A stretch of DNA of 64,000 bases. Source: Rhizobium leguminosarum bv. trifolii WSM1325. GTDB taxonomy: Bacteria; Pseudomonadota; Alphaproteobacteria; Rhizobiales; Rhizobiaceae. Location of the stretch: positions 124,001 to 188,000 of the forward strand of contig CP001627.1 of the NCBI GenBank assembly GCA_000023185.1. Reading direction: 5' to 3'. This document shows, piece after piece, positions 34,595-43,028 of this stretch (position 1 is its first letter; each line of letters begins with the position of its first letter). The notes under the pieces are model-generated. The model was not told the origin of the DNA and searched no databases. It was given only the letters and a program-made list of their open reading frames with translations. The position numbers and the translations under genes are program-made.

Positions 34595-35656
34595 TTAGCG
34601 CCTGCCGATCGATGGACTAAACACCATGAGGCTCAGGACCTCAAAGAGCACCTGTGCTGCGGCGTGCGCCGTGTTGGTCGTTGCGTCATATTGCGGGGCG
34701 ACTTCGACGACGTCACCACCCACCAGATTTATCCCCTTCAGTCCGCGTATCAGTTCAAGGACTTCACGCGTGGTCAATCCACCGACCTCGGGCGTGCCCG
34801 TGCCGGGCGCAAAGCTCGGATCGAGGCTGTCGACGTCGAAGGAAAGATAGGTGGGGCCGTCGCCGACGATGGATTTTGCCTTGGCAATGACGGCCGCAAT
34901 CCCCATTCCGCTGATGTCCTCTGCGTGGATCACGGTCATTCCCGAAGCGTAGGAGAATTCCCACAAATATTCCGCTGAACCGCGGATGCCGATCTGGATA
35001 GTCCGTGTCGGATCGAGCACGCCGTCAAGCACCGCATTGCGGAACGGCCCACCGTGATGAAACTTCGTCTGATCGAAAGCGCCGCTTGTATCGCAATGGG
35101 CATCAATATGGATGAGGCCGACCGGTTGGTGCCGGCCGATGGCCTTCAATATCGGGTGGCTGATGGAATGATCGCCTCCGACGGAAAGCGGGGCCACGCC
35201 GGCATCGACGATCTGGCCGATCCGCTTTTCGATGTCGTCGTGGCTGAGTTCCAACCGGTAACGGCTTTGGAACGATATGTCGCCGATATCGGCGACCCGA
35301 AGATCGAAGACCGGCGCCGTAGCGAGAACATGATTGTAGGGGCCGATCCTTTCGATGGCGCGAAGTGCTCTCGGTCCGAAACGCGAGCCTGGACGATTGG
35401 TGACGCCAAGATCCATGGGGATCCCGGTGATCGCAACCTGGAGATTGCCGAAATCCGGATCATCGGCCGCGACCTGCATGTAGGGTGCGCTGAGGAAGGT
35501 CGGCACTCCGGCGTATGGCGCCAGTCTCGTGCCGCTCTTGGAGATGATCTTCTCCGCTACTTTGCGAAACTTCTCATCGAATATCTCGCCGCCATTGGCG
35601 TCTGCAAATTCTGCGCGCAGTTGCTCGAGCCGCGTTTTATCCCACACCATATGCAT
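34595..35656 (-). CDS. Agmatinase / ureohydrolase family protein
   Basis: 353-residue manganese ureohydrolase that would release urea from agmatine or a related guanidino compound. Seen metal-binding motifs: LSVGGDHSISHPIL near 165-178, IHIDAHCDTSG near 190-200, and SFDVDSLDPSFAPGTGTPEVGG near 282-303. The first 60 residues are longer than in E. coli SpeB, as in guanidinobutyrase-type members. ATG at 35656 follows GCGGAGACGC. Divergent from the aminotransferase at 35747, suggesting a joint amine-degradation route. Guanidinobutyrase is a real alternative to agmatinase. Confidence 0.88.
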   Translation of the reverse strand: MHMVWDKTRLEQLRAEFADANGGEIFDEKFRKVAEKIISKSGTRLAPYAGVPTFLSAPYMQVAADDPDFGNLQVAITGIPMDLGVTNRPGSRFGPRALRAIERIGPYNHVLATAPVFDLRVADIGDISFQSRYRLELSHDDIEKRIGQIVDAGVAPLSVGGDHSISHPILKAIGRHQPVGLIHIDAHCDTSGAFDQTKFHHGGPFRNAVLDGVLDPTRTIQIGIRGSAEYLWEFSYASGMTVIHAEDISGMGIAAVIAKAKSIVGDGPTYLSFDVDSLDPSFAPGTGTPEVGGLTTREVLELIRGLKGINLVGGDVVEVAPQYDATTNTAHAAAQVLFEVLSLMVFSPSIGRR

Positions 35657-35746
35657 GCGTCTCCGCTTCAGGTCCGTCTCGTCAGACAAAGAGGTTGAGA
35701 AAACAATTGGTATCGTTGTAGCAATCGGTATCAAAGAGAAATCGAT

Positions 35747-36910
35747 ATGATCGCTGCAAAACCCAATTCCCTCGTTGCCCGCCTCTCTGCCCCGCCCATT
35801 CCTTCCGTCGTCGCCTGGAGCCACGAATACAAGGGGGGAAAAGGGCCACTCATCGATTTGTCGCAAGCTGTGCCCGGCTATCCCGCGCATCCGGAGATGC
35901 TTCGGCTTCTCGCCGAGGCGGCTGGGCAACAGGCGATGACAGGATACGGGCCGATCGAGGGCGAACCTTTATTGCGCAAGACCTACGCGGCTCACGTTGC
36001 CGAATATTACGGCGCCGACCTTTCCGCCGGCAATATCCACATTACCGCCGGCTGCAATCAGGCGTTCATGTGTTCGGCAATCGCGCTTGCCGGCGCCGGC
36101 GATACCGTCGCGCTGACCAATCCCTTCTATTTCAATCACGATACGACGCTGTCGATGCTGGGGATCGGTCGACGGCTGGTCGATTGCGACCCAGCCTTCG
36201 GCTTTCTTCCCGATCCAGGTTCGGCCGAGGCGGCCCTTGCGGCCGGCGCGAAGATGCTTGCCGTCGTCACACCAAACAATCCCACCGGGGCCGTGTATCC
36301 GCCGAGCCTGCTGCATGAGCTTTTCGTTCTCTGCCGGAGATACGGCGCCTGGCTGATCCTCGATGAAACCTATCGCGATTTCCTCGGCGAGGATAACGGA
36401 CGGCCACACTCACTCCTCTCAGAGCCGGGCTGGGAAGACACGCTCGTTCTTCTCTACAGCTTCTCGAAATCCTTCTGCATCCCCGGTCACAGGCTGGGTG
36501 CAATCACGGCAGGGCCTAAACTCATCGCCGAGATCGCCAAGGTGATGGACAATATGCAGATCTGCGCGCCGCGCTCGGCCCAGATCGCCGTTGCATCGGC
36601 GATCCCGGCGCTTGCCGATTGGCGGGCCGGCAACCGGCTGGAGATTGCTCGCCGGGCGGACGCTTTGAGGTTGGTCCTTTCCGGGCTGCCGGATTGGGAG
36701 ATCGGTGCGATTGGCGCCTATTTCGCCTTTGTCCGCCATCCCCACGCCGATCGATCGTCTTCCGAAGTTGCCGAGAAACTCGCCAAGGAATCCGGCATCG
36801 TTTGTTTGCCCGGCGCCTATTTCGGCGAGGGCCAGGAGCGTTACCTCAGACTTGCCTTTGCCAATGCGGATGTCGCCTCGATTGGGCTATTGTCCGAGCG
36901 CCTTCGCTAG
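35747..36910 (+). CDS. Class I/II pyridoxal-phosphate aminotransferase
   Basis: 387-residue fold-type I PLP enzyme. Seen: IDLSQAVPGYPAHPEML near 37, GYGPIEGEPLLRK near 66-78, NIHITAGCNQAF near 96, VVTPNNPTGAVYPP near 170, LDETYRDF near 206, and the PLP-lysine segment LLYSFSKSFCIPGHRLG near 229-245. The ATG lies 12 bases after AAAGAG. The start region holds two GGTATC repeats 18 bases apart. Adjacent to agmatinase, it may transaminate an amino acid or the amine product, but specificity is not readable. Its last 24 bases overlap the convergent flavin reductase gene. Confidence 0.88.
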   Translation: MIAAKPNSLVARLSAPPIPSVVAWSHEYKGGKGPLIDLSQAVPGYPAHPEMLRLLAEAAGQQAMTGYGPIEGEPLLRKTYAAHVAEYYGADLSAGNIHITAGCNQAFMCSAIALAGAGDTVALTNPFYFNHDTTLSMLGIGRRLVDCDPAFGFLPDPGSAEAALAAGAKMLAVVTPNNPTGAVYPPSLLHELFVLCRRYGAWLILDETYRDFLGEDNGRPHSLLSEPGWEDTLVLLYSFSKSFCIPGHRLGAITAGPKLIAEIAKVMDNMQICAPRSAQIAVASAIPALADWRAGNRLEIARRADALRLVLSGLPDWEIGAIGAYFAFVRHPHADRSSSEVAEKLAKESGIVCLPGAYFGEGQERYLRLAFANADVASIGLLSERLR

Positions 36911-37426
36911 ACCGTTTTGATCAACCTCCGCCGGAAGTTCATGATAGCCGCCGCGCCAGTAGAGCAGCGGCCCTATGCCCTGCCGGATTTCCATTGCGCA
37001 AACATGTCCGACCAAAATGGCATGGGAATTGTAGTGGAAAGCGGTTTCGAGCTTGCAGTCCAGGACCGTCAGGGCGTTTTCAAGGGCGGCCGCGCCGGTC
37101 TTGAGGCGATACCATCCTGCACCGCCGTAGCGTTCGGCGCCCTTTCGTCCGTCAAGACCGGCAAAGGATTGCGCCACCTGTTGCTGGTCGGCGGCGAGCA
37201 CGTTGACGCAGAAGCAGCCGTACCGCTGCAGCGCCGGCCATGAGGAAGACGCTCGGTTGACGCTGACGATGACGGACGGCAACTCCGCCGATAGCGAGGA
37301 GACCGACGTTGCCGTGAAGCCGGTGCGGTGTTGCCCGTCGCCGACCGTAATCACGCTGACGGCACCCGCCAGATGACGCATCGAAAGCTTGAAGTCCGCT
37401 TCGCTGATCAAAGCCTCGACACTCAT
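36887..37426 (-). CDS. Flavin reductase (FMN/FAD reductase component of a two-component monooxygenase)
   Basis: 179-residue flavin reductase. Seen: FKLSMRHLAGAVSVITVGDG near 11-30, RTGFTATSVSSLSAELPSVIVSVNRASSS around 33-61 (flavin-binding region), CFCVNVLAADQQQVAQSFAG near 71-90, and C-terminal LLYWRGGYHEL. ATG at 37426 overlaps the monooxygenase stop as ATGA, so the pair is made together. Supplies reduced flavin to the LLM monooxygenase at 37423. Confidence 0.9.
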   Translation of the reverse strand: MSVEALISEADFKLSMRHLAGAVSVITVGDGQHRTGFTATSVSSLSAELPSVIVSVNRASSSWPALQRYGCFCVNVLAADQQQVAQSFAGLDGRKGAERYGGAGWYRLKTGAAALENALTVLDCKLETAFHYNSHAILVGHVCAMEIRQGIGPLLYWRGGYHELPAEVDQNGLAKALGQ

Positions 37427-38778
37427 CGGGCTGGCTCTTTTGTTTTGGCAAAGCGGTTTACCGGCATTGAAAGACCGAGGTTTTCGCGCAAGGTCTTGCC
37501 TTCGTATTCCTCGCGGAACAGCCCGCGGCGTCGAAGCTCTGGCAGGACAAGCCGCACGAAGTCGTCGAGGCTGGACGGCAAGGTCGGAAACATCAGGATG
37601 AAGCCGTCGGCGGCGCGCGTTTCGAACCATTCCTCCATGAAGTCGGCAATCTGGGCCGGCGTGCCCGTCATGCCATTTCCGGTATGCTTCTCGGCATAGT
37701 GCCGGATGAGCTCGCCGACGGTGCGGCCGCTTCTGACGAAATCGACCAGCTCGTCGAACAAGGCGCGTGATCCCTTGGGCGCCGCCGGCAGCCGATCCAT
37801 GGGGAAAGGCTTGTCGAGTGCGACGTCACGCAGGTCCGCCTCGAGGAATTCGGAGAGCATCAGCCGGCCGACATCCGGATGCATCTTGTCGATCAGATAA
37901 TCCACCTTCGCCTTTGCCTCGGCTTCAGTTTCACCGACGTTGATGACGATGCCCGGCATGATCTTCAGGTCATCGGGATCGCGCCCAAAGGCCGGCATCC
38001 GGCGCTTGACGTTTTCGTAAAAAGCCCGGTTGCGGTCGATATTCGATGCGAGGCTGAAGACGATCTCCGCCGTGCGTGCCGCCATGTCCATTCCGGGTTC
38101 GGAACCGCCCGCCTGGGCAATGACAGGACGGCCCTGGGGCGTTCGCGCGATGTTGAGGGGTCCGCGAACCTGGAAGTGCGTGCCTTTGTGATTGAGCGTG
38201 TGGTGCTTGTCCTTGTCGTAGTAGACACCGTTTTCACGGTCGAGAAGCAGTGCGCCGTCCTCGAAGCTGTCCCAAAGACCGAATACGACATCGACGAACT
38301 CGTTGCCACGCTCGTAGCGTAACGCATGCGGGTCGAGCCCTTCACGATTGAAATTGTAGCCGGTTTCGTCGTGGTCGGAGGTGACGACATTCCAGCAGAC
38401 ACGGCCCTTACTCAGATGGTCGATCGAGGCGAACAAGCGCGCGACATTGTATGGTTCGTAATAACTCGTCGATACCGTCGCCACGAGGCCGAGGTCATTG
38501 GTGGTGACCGCCAGAGCCGAAAGCAGCGACAGCGGTTCGAAACGGTTCATCTTGGTTGGAATGCGGGCAAGCGCTTTCGGATCGCCGACGGCAGCGGCAG
38601 GAGAATCCGCCATGAACATGAAATCGAATTTGGCCGCCTCGGATCGTTTGGCGACATCGAGCAGATGGGCGAAGTCGTTGGCGCCATTGACGTCGCTTGC
38701 CGGATGCAGCCAGGAGGCCGGGTGAAAGCCGAATGTGTAGACGAAAGTCCCGAGTTTCATCTTGTCGGTTCGCGCCAT
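37423..38778 (-). CDS. LLM-class flavin-dependent monooxygenase (NtaA/SnaA/DszA group)
   Basis: 451-residue bacterial-luciferase-like monooxygenase. Seen: KMKLGTFVYTFGFHPASWLHP near 6-26, SSYYEPYNVAR-like VSTSYYEPYNVARLFASIDHLSKGRVCWNVVTS within 102-135, GTHFQVRGPLNIARTPQGRPVIAQAGGSEPGMDMAAR within about 200-236, and FIL/MFP end (DGFILMFPTLPSSLDDFVRLVLPELRRRG). These are hallmarks of nitrilotriacetate- and dibenzothiophene-sulfone-type oxygenases. ATG at 38778 follows AGGAGAGCTCG. Uses reduced flavin from the adjacent reductase to oxidise an unidentified xenobiotic, sulfonate or chelate. A LysR gene follows in the same orientation upstream. Confidence 0.9.
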   Translation of the reverse strand: MARTDKMKLGTFVYTFGFHPASWLHPASDVNGANDFAHLLDVAKRSEAAKFDFMFMADSPAAAVGDPKALARIPTKMNRFEPLSLLSALAVTTNDLGLVATVSTSYYEPYNVARLFASIDHLSKGRVCWNVVTSDHDETGYNFNREGLDPHALRYERGNEFVDVVFGLWDSFEDGALLLDRENGVYYDKDKHHTLNHKGTHFQVRGPLNIARTPQGRPVIAQAGGSEPGMDMAARTAEIVFSLASNIDRNRAFYENVKRRMPAFGRDPDDLKIMPGIVINVGETEAEAKAKVDYLIDKMHPDVGRLMLSEFLEADLRDVALDKPFPMDRLPAAPKGSRALFDELVDFVRSGRTVGELIRHYAEKHTGNGMTGTPAQIADFMEEWFETRAADGFILMFPTLPSSLDDFVRLVLPELRRRGLFREEYEGKTLRENLGLSMPVNRFAKTKEPAR

Positions 38779-38891
38779 CGAGCTCTCCTGCTATGTCGGC
38801 CACGCCGCCAACGGTGGAGGGCGACTGCGTAAATTATCGCCAGGCGCAAATTTTCATCAATATCGCTCAGCTAGGTTCCGTTTTAGTTTTT

Positions 38892-39830
38892 CTAAAGTAT
38901 CGGCTTAGGCGCTGACGCCAGGGCCTGCTGACGGGAAATGGCAATGAGCCACTCGCGGAATTCGTGCCCGTGGGGCTTCTGCAAGGCCGCACGGTCCCAG
39001 GCGAGAAAATAGCTTTCGCGCAGTGCAATGCGCAGGTCGACGGGAATGACCAGCGTTTGCGCTTCAAGCTCGTCTGATATCATCGACATTTGTGCGAGCA
39101 CGACGCCGCGCTTGTTGACAGCAGCATCAATCGCGCTGCTCGAAAGAGTGAAGGAAAGGCCCGGCGTCGACGCATCGAGGGGGACACCGGCCTTGGCGGC
39201 AAACTCCGCCCAGCTGGGATAAGGGGTGAAGTGCCGTTCCCACTCGACATGGAGGAGGGGCTTTTCGAAAAGATCGCGAGCCGCATGCGCGCGATCCTGC
39301 ATCAGCGCCGGCGAGCAGGCAGGCACCACCCAATCGCGGAACAGTTCGGTATAGTGTTCGTGCTGGAGGACGTCCGATCCATAGCTGACGCGGAAATCGA
39401 CATCGTCGAAACCGATCCGGGGCTCTTTGTCGCGTCCGATAATCCTCACTGGAACTTCGGGATGAAGCGCCTGCCAGTCGAAGATGCGCCTGCCGATCCA
39501 TTTGTTGACGACGGAGGAAAGCGCACTGAGCACCAGCGCCGTCTCGTTGCGCGCCTTTTCCAACAATTGCTGGGCCAGCGCAAATTGCTCGAACCCCTTC
39601 GATATCTCCTGATGGTAGAGCCGGCCCCAGGCGGTCAGCTCGACGGTTCGCCCGCTGCGTTCCAGAAGCGAAATTCCAAGAAAGCTTTCGATCTTGCGGA
39701 TCTGCTGGCTGATGGCGCCCGGCGAAACCCTGAGCTCCAGCGCCGCTGCCGTCACGCCGCCGCAGCGCCCCACCGCCTCGAACGCCTGCAAACTTTTCAG
39801 CGGGATCGCCTTGAGGCGCTCATCGGTCAC
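38892..39830 (-). CDS. LysR-family regulator, GcvA-like
   Basis: 312-residue regulator. Seen: N-terminal PLKSLQAFEAVGRCGGVTAAALELRVSPGAISQQIRKIESFLG within residues 10-52 (winged HTH of the GcvA type), effector domain from about 95, FRVSYGSDVLQHEHYTELFRDWVVPACSPAL near 148-178. GTG start at 39830. Located 113 bases upstream of the monooxygenase gene, same strand, so likely its regulator, and 30 bases after the GntR-type gene's stop. Confidence 0.88.
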   Translation of the reverse strand: MTDERLKAIPLKSLQAFEAVGRCGGVTAAALELRVSPGAISQQIRKIESFLGISLLERSGRTVELTAWGRLYHQEISKGFEQFALAQQLLEKARNETALVLSALSSVVNKWIGRRIFDWQALHPEVPVRIIGRDKEPRIGFDDVDFRVSYGSDVLQHEHYTELFRDWVVPACSPALMQDRAHAARDLFEKPLLHVEWERHFTPYPSWAEFAAKAGVPLDASTPGLSFTLSSSAIDAAVNKRGVVLAQMSMISDELEAQTLVIPVDLRIALRESYFLAWDRAALQKPHGHEFREWLIAISRQQALASAPKPIL

Positions 39831-39860
39831 TTGCAGAACCTCTCGTGATTGGCGTCGAGC

Positions 39861-40568
39861 TCAATTTGCTGCCGGATGAAACGTCCCCGCAAACTGGAAC
39901 CGGTCGCCTGGATGGGTGAACTCGACATAGGTCACCGTACGACCGTTCTGCCAGGTCTGGCGGATGAGGCTAAGGCAGGCCTCGCCGCGTTCCGTCTGCA
40001 GGATCCGCGCCGTCGTGGTGTCGGCCGAAACGGCGCGAATGACATGTTTGGCCTTGGACCAGGGAACCTCGTCAAGCAGCCATTTGCCGGGCGGAGTTGA
40101 AGCAAAGCTCTCCTCTCTCGCCCGTGGGACAGCATCGAGCATGATGATCCGCCGCTCGATGGCATTCGGCCTGCCATCGACGATATGCAGGCATTGGAGC
40201 CTGAGGACTTCTGCATCGGCAGGTTCCGACAGCTGCTGCGCCTCCGCCTCTCCAAGGCGCTCGATCTTGCGGGCGAGGATTTCGAAGCGGTGTTCGTGCC
40301 CGGCCAGTTCCGCTTCGGTGCTGATATCCTGGATATCCATCACCGTGCGGTCGATCTGGGGCGATGCGACAAACGAACCTGTCTTGCGCCGTCTGACAAT
40401 CATGCCGCGCTCTGCGAGCGCCGACAGCGCCTTGCTGACGGTCATCCGCGAGCACCGATATTCCGCCGCGAGTTCGTGTTCGACGGGAATACGGTCACCG
40501 GGCCGCCAATCGCCGCTGATGATCTTCGTCTCGACATCGGTGAAAATACGTTGATAAATCGACACCAA
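39861..40568 (-). CDS. GntR-family regulator, HutC subfamily
   Basis: About 235-residue regulator. Seen: winged HTH IYQRIFTDVETKIISGDWRPGDRIPVEHELAAEYRCSRMTVSKALSALAERGMIVRRRKTGSFVA within residues 4-68, then a UTRA ligand domain (DAEVLRLQCLHIVDGRPNAIERRIIM, YVEFTHPGDRFQF). Starts at TTG 40568 or GTG 40565; GAGGTGCGGG upstream suits either. HutC proteins often sense urocanate; here the divergent gene is an amino-acid binding protein, so it may control histidine-like amino-acid uptake. Confidence 0.88.
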   Translation of the reverse strand: MVSIYQRIFTDVETKIISGDWRPGDRIPVEHELAAEYRCSRMTVSKALSALAERGMIVRRRKTGSFVASPQIDRTVMDIQDISTEAELAGHEHRFEILARKIERLGEAEAQQLSEPADAEVLRLQCLHIVDGRPNAIERRIIMLDAVPRAREESFASTPPGKWLLDEVPWSKAKHVIRAVSADTTTARILQTERGEACLSLIRQTWQNGRTVTYVEFTHPGDRFQFAGTFHPAAN

Positions 40569-40668
40569 GCCCGCACCTCATCCGGCGTCAAGGACATAAA
40601 TTCCGGAACGGTCATGCCAGCGAGATCGACGCCACCCGGCACAAATTTTGCGTTCCTCGTCTTTTACA

Positions 40669-40704
40669 TTGACACTCTAGGCCAGCCTATATCTATTTGT
40701 ATAG
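40669..40704 (+). promoter_or_regulatory. Promoter/operator region of the amino-acid ABC operon
   Basis: TTGACA at 40669-40674 and an 18-base imperfect palindrome CTATATCTATTTGTATAG at 40687-40704 lie between the divergent HutC-type regulator and the binding-protein gene. TTGTATA resembles half of the known HutC operator core. Spacing of -35 to a -10 is not ideal, so the exact promoter is uncertain. Confidence 0.4.
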
Positions 40705-40795
40705 TCAAAAGCGGAGCATAGAAATCCGCGCAGAGGAAATCGAAGTCGGGAACAAAAACTCCTCCGCCGGGGGAATAAAAACTGGAGAGATGATC

Positions 40796-41623
40796 ATGAA
40801 GGCACATTCACTGCTGAAGGGTCTGGTCGGCGCCGCGTTCCTGCTCGGAGCAGCCGTTTCCGCCCATGCCGCCGACACGCTGGCAGCCGTCAAGGCAGCC
40901 GGCACCCTCAAGGTCGGCACCGAAACGGCTTTCGCACCGTTCGACTATATCGATGCCGGCGAACACACGGGCTTGAACGTCGACCTCTTTGCCGAGATCG
41001 GCAAGGAACTCGGCGTCAAGATCGAGTGGGTCGCCCTTCCCTGGGACGGCGTCTTCCCGGCGCTCGAGGCCGGCAAGTTCGATGTCGTCGCAGGTCCTGC
41101 AACGATCACCAAGAAGCGCATGGAGCGCTATCGCTTCACGCCGCCGATCGCCGAAGCAACGATTGCCATTCTGAAGAAGGCTGGCGACACGACGATCAGC
41201 AAGCCGGAAGATATTGCCGGCAAGACGATCGGTGTCGGCAAGGCAACTGCGCAGCTCGACCAGCTGAAGGAATTCTCCGCCACGCTGCCGACCAAGGTCG
41301 ACGTGCGCGAATATCCCGCCTTTACCGAATCCTACGCCGATCTCGCCGCCGGCCGTATTGCCGGCGTCGCCAATTCGCTGCCGAATATCGCCTTCGTCGC
41401 CAGCCAGCGAAAAGGCACCTTCGAAGTCGTCCTGCCGCCATTCGGCAAGAAGTCCTATTTCGGCTTCATCGGTCTCAAGGATGCCGACCATGCGCCCCTG
41501 ATGGATGCGATCGACGCCGCGATGCTCAAGATCAAGGCAGACGGGCGCATGGCAGAGCTGCAGAAGAAGTGGTTTGGTGCATCTTTCGATACGCCTGATG
41601 CTGTCAAGGACCCGGCATTCTGA
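40796..41623 (+). CDS. Amino-acid ABC transporter substrate-binding protein (family 3)
   Basis: 275-residue periplasmic protein. Seen: Sec signal LLKGLVGAAFLLGAAVSAHA with AHA cleavage near residue 25, GTLKVGTETAFAPFDYID near 36-53, GLNVDLFAEIGKELGVKIEWVALPWDGVFPALEAGKFDVVAG within 59-100, and KADGRMAELQKKWFGA near the C-terminus. ATG at 40796 preferred over 40790 because GGAG is eight bases before it. Leads the four-gene importer operon with permeases and ATPase. Ligand probably a polar or basic amino acid. Confidence 0.9.
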   Translation: MKAHSLLKGLVGAAFLLGAAVSAHAADTLAAVKAAGTLKVGTETAFAPFDYIDAGEHTGLNVDLFAEIGKELGVKIEWVALPWDGVFPALEAGKFDVVAGPATITKKRMERYRFTPPIAEATIAILKKAGDTTISKPEDIAGKTIGVGKATAQLDQLKEFSATLPTKVDVREYPAFTESYADLAAGRIAGVANSLPNIAFVASQRKGTFEVVLPPFGKKSYFGFIGLKDADHAPLMDAIDAAMLKIKADGRMAELQKKWFGASFDTPDAVKDPAF

Positions 41624-41644
41624 TTTGCCGCCGGTGAAACGAAC

Positions 41645-41668
41645 GCGCCCCGCCAGTGGTCGGGGCGC
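41645..41668 (+). terminator. Intercistronic hairpin after the binding-protein gene
   Basis: GCGCCCCG-CCAGTGGT-CGGGGCGC, a perfect 8-bp GC stem 22 bases after the stop. Without a T-run it more likely limits read-through or protects the binding-protein message than ends the operon. Confidence 0.6.
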
Positions 41669-41721
41669 AATCTGCCGTGGCATCAGAGTTCACGGCCGCA
41701 GCGCCCAGGCAAACATCGCCC

Positions 41722-42363
41722 ATGTCCATCAAGCTTTTCGAACTGCTTCTGCAAGCCTCGATCTACACGGTGACGATCAGCGTGGTTTCTATCCTGATCG
41801 GCTTTGCGATCGCGATCGTTATTTCCGCCATGTTGCTTTCGCAGCAACGGCTTTTGGTGCTGCCGGCGAAGATTTTCATCAGTTTTTTTCGCGGAGTGCC
41901 GCTGCTGGTGCAGCTGTTGCTCATCTATAACCTGCTGCCGGCGATCGACATCAACGTGCCGAGCATCGTTGCGGCCATCGTTGGTCTGTCGCTGTGTACG
42001 GCAGCCTACCAGGCTGAAAATCTGCGCGGCGGTTTTGCCAGCGTTCCCATGGGCCTGGTCGAATCTGCCGAAATGGTTGGCATGAGTCCCGTTCAGATCT
42101 TCCGTCGTATCAAGGCCCCGATCGCCCTGCGCCTGACCTTTCCAGCACTCGTCAACGAAGCGATCCTTATCCTGAAAGCGTCTTCGCTGGTCTCGGTCGT
42201 CGGCGTCATCGAGCTGACGCGCATGGCCCAGGATCTTGCCGGCAGCACCTTCCTGCCGCTTGAGATTTTCGCTTCCGCCGGTCTAATCTATTTCATCATC
42301 AATTGGATCGTCGCCCTTGCGGGCGGCCTGATCGAACGCTCCCTGCCGGGAGTGCCGCGATGA
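41722..42363 (+). CDS. Amino-acid ABC transporter permease (HisM/GlnP type), subunit 1
   Basis: 213-residue inner-membrane protein with about five spans. Seen: LFELLLQASIYTVTISVVSILIGFAIAIVI near 5-34, FFRGVPLLVQLLLIYNLLP near 57-75, AYQAENLRGGFASVPMGLVESAEMVGMSPVQIFRRIKAPIALR around 96-138, the family EAA loop. ATG at 41722 gives the standard length. Overlaps the next permease as ATGA. Confidence 0.92.
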   Translation: MSIKLFELLLQASIYTVTISVVSILIGFAIAIVISAMLLSQQRLLVLPAKIFISFFRGVPLLVQLLLIYNLLPAIDINVPSIVAAIVGLSLCTAAYQAENLRGGFASVPMGLVESAEMVGMSPVQIFRRIKAPIALRLTFPALVNEAILILKASSLVSVVGVIELTRMAQDLAGSTFLPLEIFASAGLIYFIINWIVALAGGLIERSLPGVPR

Positions 42364-43028
42364 CCTTCGACATCAATGTGATTTTCAACAATTTTCCGGA
42401 AATCCTCAGCGGCGCATGGCTCACCATCGTCATCTGGATCGTCACCACGCCGGCCGCTGCCGCGCTCGGCTTCCTTGTTGCCGTTGCCAGGCGTTTTGGC
42501 GGCGTTGTCCCGGACAAGGCATTCGGCGTTGTCATCGCAGTGCTGCGCGGCACGCCCTTCTTGATTCAGATATTCCTCGTCTACTACGGCGGCCCCTTCG
42601 TCGGATTGTCACTCGATCCGATCCCGGCCGGCGTCATCGGCCTTTCCATCTACGGCGCGGCTTATTTCAGCGAGATTTTCCGTTCGGGCTTTGCCGCCGT
42701 CCCGAAGGGACATATCGAGGCCGGCCTGTGCGTTGGCCTGACACAAGGGCAGATCGTCCGACGCATATTGCTGCCGGAGATGACCATGCTGGTGTTGCCG
42801 CCTTCGGTCAACATGACGATCATCCTGATGAAGGAGACGGCCGTGCTGTCCATCATCACCGTGCCGGAGTTGACGGCGACGTTGAGTGCGATCGGTTCGC
42901 AGCAATATGCTTTCGTCGAGGCGCTCTTCGTGCTTGCCCTTTTTTATTGGGCGCTGGTGGAAATCACCGGCTGGCTCGGTCACCTCGCCGAAACGAAACT
43001 CTCAAGATTCAGGTTTTTCAACATATGA
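42360..43028 (+). CDS. Amino-acid ABC transporter permease, subunit 2
   Basis: 222-residue inner-membrane protein. Seen: ILSGAWLTIVIWIVTTPAAAALGFLVAVARR near 14-44, LRGTPFLIQIFLVYYGGPFVGLSLDP near 61-86, AYFSEIFRSGFAAVPKGHIEAGLCVGLTQGQIVRRILLPE around 101-140 (EAA loop), MKETAVLSIITVPELT. ATG at 42360 overlaps the upstream stop, and its own stop overlaps the ATPase start (ATGA). Forms the heterodimeric pore with the gene before. Confidence 0.92.
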   Translation: MTFDINVIFNNFPEILSGAWLTIVIWIVTTPAAAALGFLVAVARRFGGVVPDKAFGVVIAVLRGTPFLIQIFLVYYGGPFVGLSLDPIPAGVIGLSIYGAAYFSEIFRSGFAAVPKGHIEAGLCVGLTQGQIVRRILLPEMTMLVLPPSVNMTIILMKETAVLSIITVPELTATLSAIGSQQYAFVEALFVLALFYWALVEITGWLGHLAETKLSRFRFFNI

